Assembly (NCBI GenBank): GCA_947054505.1
Contig: CAMRWU010000009.1
Coordinates: forward strand, 1 to 64,000
DNA length: 64,000 nt
Origin: an uncultured Pseudomonadota bacterium
GTDB lineage: Bacteria > Pseudomonadota > Alphaproteobacteria > RF32 > CAG-239
Direction: 5' to 3'
The translations under genes were made by a program, and so were the position numbers. Under the pieces are notes generated by a model. That model saw only the letters and a program-made list of their open reading frames with translations, made no database searches and had not been told where the DNA came from. Positions 45,217 through 54,995 of the stretch are shown here, one piece after another (the first letter of the stretch is position 1; each line of letters begins with the position of its first letter).

Positions 45217-46404
45217 TTATTTGTTGTAGTTTTGCTCGTCGGTCCAACCGCCAAAAGGATATGAGAAGTCGTCGCTGTCTTCAACTTGTTGCGGTGTCGG
45301 CTCTGAAATCTGAGGTGACATGTTTTCCCATTCTTTTTTCAGACTGTCGAGTTGTTGCTGAGTTTGCAATGTATGAAAAGGAGCTTGTTCTTCCTCCGGT
45401 ATTTCGATTTCAAATTGTGGTTCTTCAAAAGTTGGTTGTTGCTGAGGCTGTTCTTCCGGAACAGCGTCTTTTCCAAAACTTCTTTCCAGAGCTTGTGAAA
45501 AAGGGTCTTTCTCAGCTTCCTGAGGTAATGTTTCTTCCTTTTTCTTAAAAAAAGGTACCTTTTCCAAAAATTTATTTTTAACGGCGTTTTCTTCTTTCTC
45601 TGCCTCTTCTTTTATCGGAGCCGAAAACACGCGGGGTGTTTCTTCTCGGCGTGGTGCTTGAAATGTTTGAATGCGAGATGAAAACGCGGTTGAGTTTTCT
45701 CTGCTTTTCCTGATTTCATCGGAAATCGGAGCAAAAATTGAGAAAGTTTTTCCCATCACGCCGGTTTCGATTATGTTCAGGAAAACTTTGTCATGATCAT
45801 GTTTTTCCAACAGGTTGATAACCGCTTGATATCTGGCGCAAAACTCCATGATTGTCCCGCCCAGCATCAAGTCGCGGTTGGCTTTTTCATAGATTCTCAT
45901 TTGAAAGTTCGGTTGCGCGTTGTTAACTTCAATAACAACTTTTCCAAAAGCCCATTTGCTGCCGTTGCGAACCTTATTCCATAACCGTTCAATCTGTTCA
46001 GCCGAAGCAATTTTGCACTCCTGAATGATTTCCGCTAACAATTCGTTCATATCAGCAATCAATAGATCAAAACGGTTGAGCATAAAGCCATCTTTAACCT
46101 GTTGTTCTGTTTCAATCATAATTCTGGCCAACAGGTCGGAATAATCCTGATTCTTTTTCATCTGATTAAACAGCTTAAACAACATCGTGTCTGTCTTGCG
46201 GTTTTGCAGGTGTTGGCTGACATAGCTGAAGACCAGCCACGCCAAAAAGATTGGTAGGCAGATGATTGCCAAATAAGAGCAAATATCTGAAATATTCGCA
46301 TTCCAAAAAGACGCGTTGCCTAGGTTATCCGCAACAAGGCGAATAGACATAATGAGCCAAATCAAAGATGAAAAAATTAATGCAAAAAAAGAAATTGCCA
46401 ACAA
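45217..46404 (-). CDS. Membrane protein with acidic, Q/E/P-rich tail, 395 aa
   Basis: Two N-terminal membrane helices (about 1-20 and 42-65) are followed by a helical domain (about 75-230) that includes RLWNKVRNGSKWAFGKVVIE and TIMEFCARYQAVI. The C-terminal half is a disordered acidic region. I do not recognise the family. The stop lies 12 bases before the yejA GTG, so it is the first gene of the yejA-yejB unit. Its start is divergent from accA. Confidence 0.75.
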   Translation of the reverse strand: MLAISFFALIFSSLIWLIMSIRLVADNLGNASFWNANISDICSYLAIICLPIFLAWLVFSYVSQHLQNRKTDTMLFKLFNQMKKNQDYSDLLARIMIETEQQVKDGFMLNRFDLLIADMNELLAEIIQECKIASAEQIERLWNKVRNGSKWAFGKVVIEVNNAQPNFQMRIYEKANRDLMLGGTIMEFCARYQAVINLLEKHDHDKVFLNIIETGVMGKTFSIFAPISDEIRKSRENSTAFSSRIQTFQAPRREETPRVFSAPIKEEAEKEENAVKNKFLEKVPFFKKKEETLPQEAEKDPFSQALERSFGKDAVPEEQPQQQPTFEEPQFEIEIPEEEQAPFHTLQTQQQLDSLKKEWENMSPQISEPTPQQVEDSDDFSYPFGGWTDEQNYNK

Positions 46405-46573
46405 TGTATGCCATCCTTATGTTTGTTTAAACTAACCGTATCTTATAAAACATTAGTATCATTTCCAACTAAAAATGCCACTTCTTGCACAAAAACTAAA
46501 ATAAAGAGTCGAATTTTCAAAAAAAATATGTTATGAATAACTCAAAAATGTGAAATAATATAAAGAGAAAGAA

Positions 46574-47551
46574 ATGAATACCAATTCTAACACCCTTGTT
46601 TTAGATTTTGAAAAAAATATTTTTGAGCTGGAGTCCAAGATTGAGAGCTTGAAAATGCTTGCTCAGGATGAAGATGTCGATATTTCTCAGGAAGTCGGTC
46701 GTTTGCAACAAAAGTTGGAAAAACAAATGAAAACAGCATATTCCAACCTGACCCCGTGGCAAAAATCTCAGGTCGCTCGCCATCCGCAACGCCCTCATTG
46801 CTTGGATTATGTTCATGCTTTGATTGAAGATTTTACCCCCTTGTGCGGTGATCGTTTGTTTGCTGATGATGAGGCGATGATTGGTGGTATCGGTCGCTTT
46901 AAAGGGATTTCTGTCGTTGTTTTGGGGCAGGAAAAAGGGCATGATATTGAATCTCGTGTTCGTTACAATTTCGGAATGGCAAAACCCGAGGGATATCGTA
47001 AAGCCCAACGCCTGATGGACTTGGCCAACAAGTTTAATATGCCGGTTATTGCTTTTGTTGACACATCCGGAGCGTTTCCGGGGGTGGAGGCTGAAGCTCG
47101 CGGGCAGGCCGAAGCCATTGCGTCTTCTATTGAAAAATGTTTGCAGATTAAAGCGCCGATTGTTTCGGTCGTCATTGGTGAAGGCGGCTCCGGAGGGGCA
47201 ATTGCGATTGCAACCGCCAACAGGGTTTTGATGTTGGAACACTCCATCTATTCCGTTATTTCTCCGGAAGGTTGTGCATCTATCTTGTGGCGTTCTGCAG
47301 ATAAAGTTAAGGAAGCGACCGAAGCTCTGCGTTTGACAGCTCAGGATTTGCGTAATCTTGGTGTGATTGATGAAATCATCAGTGAGCCTTTGGGCGGAGC
47401 TCATCGTGCACCGCTTGCCGCTATTGAGCATGTCGGCGACAGTATTTTGAAGCACTTGAAAGAATTGCTTCCGATGAATGGTGATGATCTGAAAAAACGT
47501 CGGACTGAAAAGTTCCTGAGAATGGGGCGCCGTTTTGCAGATTCTAAATAA
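46574..47551 (+). CDS. accA: Acetyl-CoA carboxylase carboxyltransferase alpha subunit, 325 aa
   Basis: It has an N-terminal coiled coil and carboxyltransferase core with FVDTSGAFPGVEAEARGQAEA and VIGEGGSGGAIAIATAN, both diagnostic of AccA. It pairs with AccD, encoded 2 kb downstream, to transfer the carboxyl group from biotin to acetyl-CoA in fatty-acid synthesis. The start has AAAGAGAAAGAA ahead of it. Confidence 0.96.
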   Translation: MNTNSNTLVLDFEKNIFELESKIESLKMLAQDEDVDISQEVGRLQQKLEKQMKTAYSNLTPWQKSQVARHPQRPHCLDYVHALIEDFTPLCGDRLFADDEAMIGGIGRFKGISVVVLGQEKGHDIESRVRYNFGMAKPEGYRKAQRLMDLANKFNMPVIAFVDTSGAFPGVEAEARGQAEAIASSIEKCLQIKAPIVSVVIGEGGSGGAIAIATANRVLMLEHSIYSVISPEGCASILWRSADKVKEATEALRLTAQDLRNLGVIDEIISEPLGGAHRAPLAAIEHVGDSILKHLKELLPMNGDDLKKRRTEKFLRMGRRFADSK

Positions 47552-48680
47552 CATAACAAAAGAACAGGCTGAGTTTATTTTGCTATCCGCAATAGGATTT
47601 CTTTGCTTAATAAATGTTGTCGTTTTGTTGATGCGTCGCGGCAAAAAAGACTTGCATTCTTTTAGTGATATCCTGTTGCGTGGGCAGGCTGAATTGGCCG
47701 GACGCCTATCGCAACTCGGTGAATATAATGCCGCGGAGCAAAATAAAATAGCTCAGGCGATTCAGGAACAAAAACTTGCGGTTTTAAAAATTATGGATGA
47801 AAAGCTGTTGGCTGTGACCAAGAGTGTGGGAGAAGGGCTTCAGCAAAATGCGGCAAAAACAAGCGAAACTCTAACGGATTTGCGTGAGCGTTTGACCAAA
47901 ATTGATGTTGCTCAGCAAAAAATATCCTCCTTGTCAGAACAGGTCGTGTCTTTGCAAGAAGTTCTATCCAACAAACAAGCGCGCGGTGCTTTCGGTGAAA
48001 TACAACTCAACGATTTGGTGACGTCAATTTTACCGCCCAGTGCCTATGCTTTTCAGGTCGTGTTGTCTAATACTAAAAGGGCAGATTGTGTTTTGACGCT
48101 TCCCAACCCTCCGGGGACAATAGTCATTGATGCCAAGTTTCCGCTGGAGAGTTATCAGGCTTTGCGTCAGGCATCCGGAGATCGCGAAAAGATTGAAGCG
48201 GAGCGTTTCTTTCGGGCTTCTGTCTTAAAACATATCAAAGATATTTCCGAAAAATATATTCTCGCCGGAGAAACAGCCGAGTCGGCATTGATGTTTCTTC
48301 CCAGTGAGGCGATTTATGCGGAGTTGCATGCCAATTTTACCGATGTAGTTGAGGCGTCTTATCGAGCCAAGGTATGGATTGTTTCTCCGACAACCTTAAT
48401 GGCGACTCTCAATACAATCCGCGCCATTCTAAAAGATTCCAAAATGCGGGAGATGGCCGGTGTTATTCAAAAGGAAGTTGGTGTGTTGGTCGAAGATATC
48501 ACTCGCCTTGACGGGCGAATTGACAGCCTGAGCCGCCACTTTAAGCAAGCAAACGAGGATGTTGAGGGAATAAAAATATCATCGGGAAAAATCGGCAAAA
48601 GAATTCAAAAAATCGAAAATATCGAATTGGGCGAAGCACCTGAGCATCAGGCTCTTCCTAAGCTAGCCAATGATGAGTAA
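47535..48680 (+). CDS. rmuC: DNA recombination protein RmuC, 381 aa
   Basis: One N-terminal membrane helix (about 14-33) is followed by a coiled coil (40-150) and the RmuC nuclease-like domain with ARGAFGEIQLNDLV, VIDAKFPLESYQAL and FLPSEAIYAELHAN. The best start is TTG at 47535, overlapping the accA stop by 17 bases; no ATG exists upstream of the helix. RmuC limits inversion of short repeats in E. coli. Confidence 0.88.
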   Translation: MQILNNITKEQAEFILLSAIGFLCLINVVVLLMRRGKKDLHSFSDILLRGQAELAGRLSQLGEYNAAEQNKIAQAIQEQKLAVLKIMDEKLLAVTKSVGEGLQQNAAKTSETLTDLRERLTKIDVAQQKISSLSEQVVSLQEVLSNKQARGAFGEIQLNDLVTSILPPSAYAFQVVLSNTKRADCVLTLPNPPGTIVIDAKFPLESYQALRQASGDREKIEAERFFRASVLKHIKDISEKYILAGETAESALMFLPSEAIYAELHANFTDVVEASYRAKVWIVSPTTLMATLNTIRAILKDSKMREMAGVIQKEVGVLVEDITRLDGRIDSLSRHFKQANEDVEGIKISSGKIGKRIQKIENIELGEAPEHQALPKLANDE

Positions 48681-48790
48681 AATCTCTTTGGATAAGTGAT
48701 GAATTAATTTTGGCTTTTTTTTGAATTGTAATATTGATAATTATAACAAAAAGAGATAACTTAATAAAAATAGAAAAAGAGGTAATAGAA

Positions 48791-49069
48791 GTGACAAAAT
48801 CTGAATTAATTGAAAAAATTGCCAGCAAAAATCCGCATCTGATGTTAAAAGATGTTGAGAAAATTGTTGCTGTTGTTTTTGATAAAATTATTTCCACTTT
48901 AGCAAACGGTGACAGAGTTGAGTTCCGTGGTTTTGGTGCGTTTTCTGTTCGCACTCGCACACCGCGTGTGGCCAAAAACCCTCGTACCGGTGAACAGGTT
49001 CAGGTTGAAGAACGTAATATTCCTCATTTTAAGACTGGTAAACAGTTGTTTGAGTTGCTAAATAAATAA
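48791..49069 (+). CDS. ihfB: Integration host factor beta subunit, 92 aa
   Basis: The product begins (M)[16 protein letters not shown] and contains the RNPRTGE-type arm ([24 protein letters not shown]). These features fit IhfB better than HU. GTG at 48791 is the start, with AAGAGGTAATAGAA upstream; the longer frame from 48734 lacks support. It bends DNA as a heterodimer with IhfA. The order ihfB-lapA-accD is close to that of other alphaproteobacteria. Confidence 0.9.
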   Translation: MTKSELIEKIASKNPHLMLKDVEKIVAVVFDKIISTLANGDRVEFRGFGAFSVRTRTPRVAKNPRTGEQVQVEERNIPHFKTGKQLFELLNK

Positions 49070-49099
49070 CAATTCATTTTGTTTTTAGGAGTGTCGCCC

Positions 49100-49522
49100 A
49101 TGGGTTTTGTAAAAATGCTTATAGGACTGCCGTTGTTAGTCGTTATTTTTGTTTTTGCTTTTGTAAATAACGATTTGGCAACCTTTAACCTATGGCCTTT
49201 TTATATTGAGATTACCGTTTCTCTCAGTGTGGCGATAGTTTTCTTCATCTTTTTTGGCTTTCTTATCGGGGAGCTCTTTGCGTGGTTGTCTTATGCACCT
49301 GTCCGCAAAGCTTTGCGTAATCAAAAACGCCAAAATAAAAAATTAAATAAAGAACAGCAGAAGCTGGTCAAAGAAATGGAAAATCTCCATGAAAATCTTG
49401 AAACCTTAAAAGAGCTCGAGGCGAAGAAACCCAAGTTGAGCTTTAAAGAACGCTTCAAAAATTTGTTTCGCAAAAAACAACCCGTTGCTGATGACAATAT
49501 GTTTCATCCGGTTGCGAAATAA
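49100..49522 (+). CDS. LapA-domain (DUF1049) membrane protein, 140 aa
   Basis: Two membrane helices (about 5-24 and 40-65) separated by NNDLATFNLWPFYIEITVSL, then a basic coiled coil. This is the LapA/YciS pattern, linked in E. coli to control of LPS assembly. The ATG at 49100 is preceded by AGGAGTGTCGCCC. It lacks an adjacent lapB. Confidence 0.82.
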   Translation: MGFVKMLIGLPLLVVIFVFAFVNNDLATFNLWPFYIEITVSLSVAIVFFIFFGFLIGELFAWLSYAPVRKALRNQKRQNKKLNKEQQKLVKEMENLHENLETLKELEAKKPKLSFKERFKNLFRKKQPVADDNMFHPVAK

Positions 49523-49552
49523 CAGCTTACATTAAAAAGGATTATCTGTACT

Positions 49553-50434
49553 ATGAACTGGCTTTCTGACTTTGTCCGTCCAAAACTGAAAAAAATTACG
49601 ACTAAGGAAATTGCTGACAATTTATGGGTTAAATGTCCCGAATGCGGCCAAATGCTTTTTAATAAAGAATTGGAAAAGAACAACTTCGTTTGTCCGGCTT
49701 GTGACCACCATTTGCGTATGCCTTTGGACAAGCGGTTCGATTTGTTGTTTGACAAAGGCGAATACAAAACGGTAACCCTGCCCAAACTGCAGGAAGACCC
49801 GCTGAATTTTAAGGATTCCAAAAAATATACCGACCGTTTGAAAAATTACCGCAAGGTAACAGGCAATCAAGATGCCATTAAGGTTGCTCAGGGCGAAATC
49901 GGCGGGATTACCTGCGTTGTTGCCGCTATCGATTTCTCGTTTATGGGCGGTTCGATGGGAACGGCTGTCGGTGAAGGAATTGTCAAGGCCGGCGAAATCG
50001 CCATGCGTGGCAACTATCCGCTGATTACGATTGCTGCTTCCGGTGGTGCCCGCATGCAGGAGGGGATTTTGTCCTTAATGCAAATGGCTCGCACGTCTGC
50101 CGCCGTTAATATGGTCAAAGAAAAAGGATTGCCCTTTATCTCTGTTTTGACAGATCCGACAACCGGCGGTGTCTCAGCCTCTTTTGCTATGTTAGGGGAT
50201 ATTCATATCGCCGAACGCGGTTGTGTTATCGGTTTTGCCGGTGCTCGTGTTATTGAGCAAACCATCCGTGAAAAATTGCCGGAAGGATTCCAGCGAGCTG
50301 AGTATTTGAAAGAACACGGCATGGTCGATATCGTTGTCCGTCGTCAGGAGTTGAAAGACGAGCTGGTTAAGGTGCTAAGCATTTTATTGCACCGTAAACC
50401 GCAATTAAGCACATTATCTATTGAACAGAAATAG
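49553..50434 (+). CDS. accD: Acetyl-CoA carboxylase carboxyltransferase beta subunit, 293 aa
   Basis: The N-terminal four-cysteine zinc finger (CPECGQ...CPACDHH) and the crotonase-like core (GGSMGTAVGEGIVKAGEIA; LPFISVLTDPTTGGVSASFA) are typical of AccD. It lies in a gene run with accA, rmuC, ihfB and lapA on the same strand. A dicistron with folC, common elsewhere, is not present. Confidence 0.96.
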   Translation: MNWLSDFVRPKLKKITTKEIADNLWVKCPECGQMLFNKELEKNNFVCPACDHHLRMPLDKRFDLLFDKGEYKTVTLPKLQEDPLNFKDSKKYTDRLKNYRKVTGNQDAIKVAQGEIGGITCVVAAIDFSFMGGSMGTAVGEGIVKAGEIAMRGNYPLITIAASGGARMQEGILSLMQMARTSAAVNMVKEKGLPFISVLTDPTTGGVSASFAMLGDIHIAERGCVIGFAGARVIEQTIREKLPEGFQRAEYLKEHGMVDIVVRRQELKDELVKVLSILLHRKPQLSTLSIEQK

Positions 50435-50526
50435 ATAATGCCATTTTACCATGTCGCTCCGCAATAGTATTTGCTTTGGAGACCTTAGGTAGTTCTGAAC
50501 CGGAATTTCCCAGCAATCTTCATTAA

Positions 50527-50561
50527 AAAAGCCCCCAACCTGAAAAAGGATTGGGGGCTTT
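50527..50561. terminator. Bidirectional terminator between accD and thrS
   Basis: The stem AAAGCCCCCAA / TTGGGGGCTTT (with a few unpaired bases in the loop) has A and T runs on either side. Confidence 0.85.
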
Positions 50562-50564
50562 ACT

Positions 50565-52490
50565 TTATCTGTTTTGTGATGGCATCTGCGCTTCTTTTTG
50601 TAAAGCGGAAATAAAATCATCAAGCTTCAAAACTTCTTGCTTGTCCGAACCCAAACGGCGAACGGTAACGGTTCCGTTTTCGCGTTCTTTGGCACCGACA
50701 ACGGCAATAACCGGTATTTTGGCAACGGAATGTTCGCGGATTTTGTAGTTAATCTTTTCGTTGCGCAAATCCGTTTTGGCTGTTAAGCCGGCCATGCGCA
50801 ATTTACGAGCCACATCTTCTGCGTAATCATCAAATTCGCTGACAATCGGAGCGACGACAACTTGTTCCGGAGACAACCACAATGGTAACTTGCCGGCATG
50901 ATGTTCAATCAAGATACCCAAAAAGCGTTCAATTGAACCGAATAATGCGCGGTGCAACATAACCGGTTGGTGTTTTTCACCGTCTTCACCGATATATGAG
51001 ATATCAAAACGCTGTGGCAGGTTCATATCCATTTGAACAGTTCCGCATTGCCATTCGCGGCCGATGGCGTCACGCAAAATAAACTCGAGCTTCGGACCAT
51101 AGAAAGCGCCTTCGCCCTCGTTGATTTCATAAGCATAACCGTGTTTCTCCAAGGCATTGGCCAACGCCTTTTCAGAAATGTCCCAAATCTCGTCAGAGCC
51201 GATACGTTTTTCCGGACGGGTTGACAGATAGATTTTGATATTGTCAAAACCAAAGTCTTTATAAATATCAAAAATCAATTCCATTGTTCTGACGCATTCG
51301 TCTTCCATTTGATCAGGTGTGCAGAAGATGTGGGCATCGTCTTGTGTAAACTCACGAACACGCATCAATCCCATCAGAGAACCAGAGGCTTCATAGCGGT
51401 TGACCATGCCAAATTCAGCGATTCGCAACGGTAAATCACGATAAGATTTAATCCCTTGTTTGTAGACCAACAAACCACCTGGGCAGTTCATCGGTTTAAC
51501 GCAGAATTGTTTGTCATCTTCTGTTTTGCCGGAGTAATTGTGGGCACCGTATTTTTCCCAGTGTCCGGATGTTTCCCACAAGCAACGATCCATAATGCGC
51601 GGAGTGGAGATTTCGACATAACCGTTATTTTCCTGACGTTTGCGCATATACTCAATCAAACGACGATAGATTTTATAGCCTTTGTCATGCCAGAAAACAG
51701 CACCGGGGGCATAATCAGGTTCGAAGTGGAACAAGTCCATTTCTTTCGCCAATTTGCGGTGGTCACGTTTTTCAGCTTCTTCCAACATTTTCAGATATTC
51801 ATCTAATTCTTTCTTTGAGGTCCAAGCCGTTGCGTAAATGCGTTGCAACATTTCCTTGGTTGCATCTCCGCGCCAATAAGCACCGGCCACTTTCATCAAC
51901 TTGAAAGCGTTACCGATTTTGCCGGTAGACGGAACGTGCGGACCGCGGCACAAATCTGTAAAATCACCTTGGCGATATAATGAAATCACTTCACTTTCCG
52001 GCAGGTCTTCAATGATTTCAGCTTTGTAGTTTTCACCCATATCTTTGAAAAACTTGATAGCTTCATTGCGCGGCATAACGATACGTTCGATTTTTTCATC
52101 ACGCTTAACAATCTCATGCATTTTTGCTTCGATTTTTGCAAAATCTTCGGTTGTGAACGGTTCTTTACGAGCAAAATCGTAATAAAAGCCGTTTTCAATA
52201 GCAGGTCCGATAGTAACTTGAACATCTTTCCAGAGCTCTTTGACTGCCTGAGCCATAACATGGGAGCAGGAGTGACGGATGATATGCAGGCCTTCCTTGT
52301 CTTTACCGGTAATGATGGTTACGGTTGCGTCGGTAGTGATAGGAGTGGTCAGATCCTGCAATGTTCCGTTAACGGTGATGGCTAATGCGGCCTTTGCCAA
52401 GTTAGGACTGATTTTATTGGCGACATCAAGTCCGTTAATGCCGTCCTCCATATTCAAAATTGACCCATCGGGTAATTTAATAGCAACCAT
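50565..52490 (-). CDS. thrS: Threonyl-tRNA synthetase, 641 aa
   Basis: Full-length ThrRS. TGS domain at 1-60, editing domain with HSCSHVMAQAVKEL, class II core with MNCPGGLLVYKQGIKSYRDLP and MRVREFTQDDAHIFC, and C-terminal anticodon-binding domain (LSPEQVVVAPIVSEF). It starts 14 bases after the glycosyltransferase stop, so the two share a transcript. It is not autoregulated by any leader structure that I can see. Confidence 0.97.
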   Translation of the reverse strand: MVAIKLPDGSILNMEDGINGLDVANKISPNLAKAALAITVNGTLQDLTTPITTDATVTIITGKDKEGLHIIRHSCSHVMAQAVKELWKDVQVTIGPAIENGFYYDFARKEPFTTEDFAKIEAKMHEIVKRDEKIERIVMPRNEAIKFFKDMGENYKAEIIEDLPESEVISLYRQGDFTDLCRGPHVPSTGKIGNAFKLMKVAGAYWRGDATKEMLQRIYATAWTSKKELDEYLKMLEEAEKRDHRKLAKEMDLFHFEPDYAPGAVFWHDKGYKIYRRLIEYMRKRQENNGYVEISTPRIMDRCLWETSGHWEKYGAHNYSGKTEDDKQFCVKPMNCPGGLLVYKQGIKSYRDLPLRIAEFGMVNRYEASGSLMGLMRVREFTQDDAHIFCTPDQMEDECVRTMELIFDIYKDFGFDNIKIYLSTRPEKRIGSDEIWDISEKALANALEKHGYAYEINEGEGAFYGPKLEFILRDAIGREWQCGTVQMDMNLPQRFDISYIGEDGEKHQPVMLHRALFGSIERFLGILIEHHAGKLPLWLSPEQVVVAPIVSEFDDYAEDVARKLRMAGLTAKTDLRNEKINYKIREHSVAKIPVIAVVGAKERENGTVTVRRLGSDKQEVLKLDDFISALQKEAQMPSQNR

Positions 52491-52504
52491 TTTAAATTTT
52501 TCCT

Positions 52505-53656
52505 CTATTCATTTATAAGTTCTTGATAAACAGCAATAGTTTTATCACACATAATTTGTTTTGTAAAATTATCTCTTGCATTTTTTATGGCTGCCCGTGA
52601 AATTTTTTGTTTTTCATCTTCGGGAAGCTCAAGCGCCCAATCCAGAGCATCGGCCAAAGATTGCGCATTATTGCTGGCAAACAAACGACCGCTCACACCA
52701 TCAATGGTGTTGTCTAAGGAACCGCCGATATTGGACGCGATAACAATCTTGCCCATGGCTTGACCTTCGATGGCGATTCGGCCGAAAGCCTCCGGTTCGA
52801 TAGCTGTCGAAAGAATAACATTTGACACCATCATGAGGGCGGGAGCGTCAACGTAGGCGCCAAAAAAGCCGACTCTGTCTTGGAGATTATATTTTTGAAC
52901 CAATTTTTTTAAATATTCAAGATATTTATAGCGTCCTTGATCTGCGCCGGCAATAATACAGTAATAATTCTGATTTTTCATCAGGTGTAGGGCTTCAATC
53001 AGCAGATGTTGTCCCTTCCAACGGGTAATGCGCCCCGGTAATAAGATGACCGGCTTGTCTTCGGCAATATTGTAGTCATGAATTTTGTTAATCATTCGTT
53101 CTTGTGAAACAGCTTCCGGTGCATATTTTGCAACATCCACGCAACGAAAAACCAAACGCAGTTTCTTTTCATCAACTTTATAATTGCTCAAAACATGGTT
53201 TTTAATATGGTTGGATATGACAATAACGCGTTCGCCGTAAGTCATCACACGGTTGTAGAGTTTTTTTATGCCGCCAAAACCAAGTCCGTATGTGCCGTGA
53301 TAAGTTGTCATAAACTTGACACCGGCGCGTTTGGCCGCCCAATAAGCGCTCCACGCCGGAGCACGAGAACGGGCATGCACAATATTGATGCCGTTTTCTT
53401 TGATGAACTTTTCAAGCTTTTTTGCATTGCTGAGCATCGTGAAGATATTTTTGCTTTTGAGGGGAAGTGTCAGGTGTTTGACTTTTAGCTTATCCAGCTC
53501 ATAAGTTAAGCGTCCGCCTTGCGAGGCTACAAAATTTTTGATTCCCTTTTCTGTGAGCCCTGCGGCGATTTCGACAGTTCCGGTTTCCACACCGCCGGTT
53601 TCCATTTCCGGAAGTACCTGTAAAACGACTGGTTCTTTATTCATCTCGTTAATCAC
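52505..53656 (-). CDS. Glycosyltransferase family 4 (GT-B fold), 383 aa
   Basis: The N-terminal acceptor half has ETGGVETGTVEIAAGL. The C-terminal GT4 nucleotide-sugar half has ILLPGRITRWKGQHLLIEAL and the EPEAFGRIAIEGQAMGK motif, whose two glutamates define GT4 enzymes. It probably adds a sugar to a lipopolysaccharide or similar glycan. GTG at 53656 with AGGAA five bases upstream is the likely start; ATG at 53644 is possible. Confidence 0.88.
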   Translation of the reverse strand: MINEMNKEPVVLQVLPEMETGGVETGTVEIAAGLTEKGIKNFVASQGGRLTYELDKLKVKHLTLPLKSKNIFTMLSNAKKLEKFIKENGINIVHARSRAPAWSAYWAAKRAGVKFMTTYHGTYGLGFGGIKKLYNRVMTYGERVIVISNHIKNHVLSNYKVDEKKLRLVFRCVDVAKYAPEAVSQERMINKIHDYNIAEDKPVILLPGRITRWKGQHLLIEALHLMKNQNYYCIIAGADQGRYKYLEYLKKLVQKYNLQDRVGFFGAYVDAPALMMVSNVILSTAIEPEAFGRIAIEGQAMGKIVIASNIGGSLDNTIDGVSGRLFASNNAQSLADALDWALELPEDEKQKISRAAIKNARDNFTKQIMCDKTIAVYQELINE

Positions 53657-53765
53657 TTCGATTCCTGTTAGCTAATCCAATATTTTTTCAAGCCAATGTA
53701 CAACCTATTTTATCTTGCGCCAAGGAAAATAAGCTAAAGACTAACAAATATGCACAGTATTTGTA

Positions 53766-54230
53766 CTAGAATTCCTCAAAGCCGAACGGCTGACGCAAAG
53801 ATGGCTTTCTGGCTTTGTAGAGGTTAATGTTTGTAATCTCGGGGATATCGTGTTCTCTTTTCCAATATCCTTTGCTGCGCATGCATTTGGCGTAGTTTGT
53901 CGGGCTGATATCTTCGTCGTCGTAACGAGAGTTGACAATCAGCGGTTGCGCTCCGGGGTAAGGAATGTATGAAGCCCAGATTCCTTTGGAGGATTTCCAG
54001 TCAGCGCGCGTGTCGAGTTTTGTTTCCTCCGTATAAAACCAGGTTCTGAAATCTGGCATAAGCTTGAATTCTTTTGCCGCCATGAGGCATTCCGCATGAT
54101 CACGAGAAAATTTTTCAACGCCGGTATGGGGTTTTTCCCAGTGGTAGACGACTTGTCCGCTTCCTTTGGCAAAATAGGTGCAAGAACACAGGAAAACAGC
54201 AAGCAGGGGAATATAGGGTTTTATCTTCAT
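53766..54230 (-). CDS. Hypothetical lipoprotein, 154 aa
   Basis: The signal peptide ends in LCSC, giving lipidated Cys17. The mature protein is rich in Trp, Tyr and charged residues (VVYHWEKPHTGVEKFSRDHAEC; NYAKCMRSKGYWKRE) with two conserved-looking Cys. The AKCMRSKGY pattern resembles small alphaproteobacterial lipoproteins of unknown role. It begins 8 bases after the GST stop. Confidence 0.75.
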   Translation of the reverse strand: MKIKPYIPLLAVFLCSCTYFAKGSGQVVYHWEKPHTGVEKFSRDHAECLMAAKEFKLMPDFRTWFYTEETKLDTRADWKSSKGIWASYIPYPGAQPLIVNSRYDDEDISPTNYAKCMRSKGYWKREHDIPEITNINLYKARKPSLRQPFGFEEF

Positions 54231-54238
54231 ATCAAATC

Positions 54239-54904
54239 CTAAAAATCAAGATTGGCATAATGCTTGGCCGGTAGGATACCGCGGATATTGTCTTTAAGAA
54301 TATCCTTAAAACAAGGGCGTGACTTCAGCCGTGAATACCAAACTTTTACATTGCGGAAATCTTCCCATGGAACATCCCCCAAGTAGTCAACAATGGACAA
54401 GTGAGCCGCGGCAGTCAAATCCGCAAGAGAAAGGTTGTCATCGGCCAGATTTTTGCGGCGTTCCAACAGCCAGTCCATATATTCCATATGATAAATTAAA
54501 TTATTCAGTCCGATTTTGAGTATTTTTGAATCGGGAGCCAGACCTTGCGCAAAGCGTTTGTGCACTTTTTCGTAGACAAGATTGCGATATACTTCTCGAT
54601 AAAATTTAGAATCAAACCAGTCTGTAAGACGTCTGATTTCAGCTTTTTTTAAAGCATCGCCAAAGAGTAACGGTGTTTCGGTATTCGTTTCTTCAAGATA
54701 TTCGGTAATGGCATAGTGTCCGGAAATAATGTTGCCGTCATTCAAAAAAATAGGCAATTCGCCTGCCGGATTTAGTTTGAATACTTCTTCGGAAGGTTGC
54801 CACGGCAAGTCTTCTTTCAGGATAAAAAGCATTTTTTTCTCGCTCATCAGAGCGCGGACTTTGCGTCCGAAGGGAGAGACCGGATGATGAATTAACAAAA
54901 CCAT
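54239..54904 (-). CDS. Glutathione S-transferase family protein, 221 aa
   Basis: The thioredoxin-like N-terminal domain has HPVSPFGRKVRALMSEK and GELPIFLNDGNIISGHYAITEYLEE, the glutathione-binding segments. An all-helical C-terminal domain with LSLADLTAAAHLSIVDYLGD follows. The class and substrate are not clear. It leads a unit with the downstream lipoprotein gene. Confidence 0.88.
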   Translation of the reverse strand: MVLLIHHPVSPFGRKVRALMSEKKMLFILKEDLPWQPSEEVFKLNPAGELPIFLNDGNIISGHYAITEYLEETNTETPLLFGDALKKAEIRRLTDWFDSKFYREVYRNLVYEKVHKRFAQGLAPDSKILKIGLNNLIYHMEYMDWLLERRKNLADDNLSLADLTAAAHLSIVDYLGDVPWEDFRNVKVWYSRLKSRPCFKDILKDNIRGILPAKHYANLDF

Positions 54905-54995
54905 ATTTTACGCCTTTCTTTTATTAAAACTAAGTTTAGCCGCTTGTAAAAAAAAGGTCAAGCTACAACAAAGTATATTGGATTTTATCCGCAAT

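Noticed and set aside
46601..47644. 347-codon antisense ORF opposite accA
   Set aside because: Shadow of a conserved gene, basic and Asn/Phe-rich product, no start signal.
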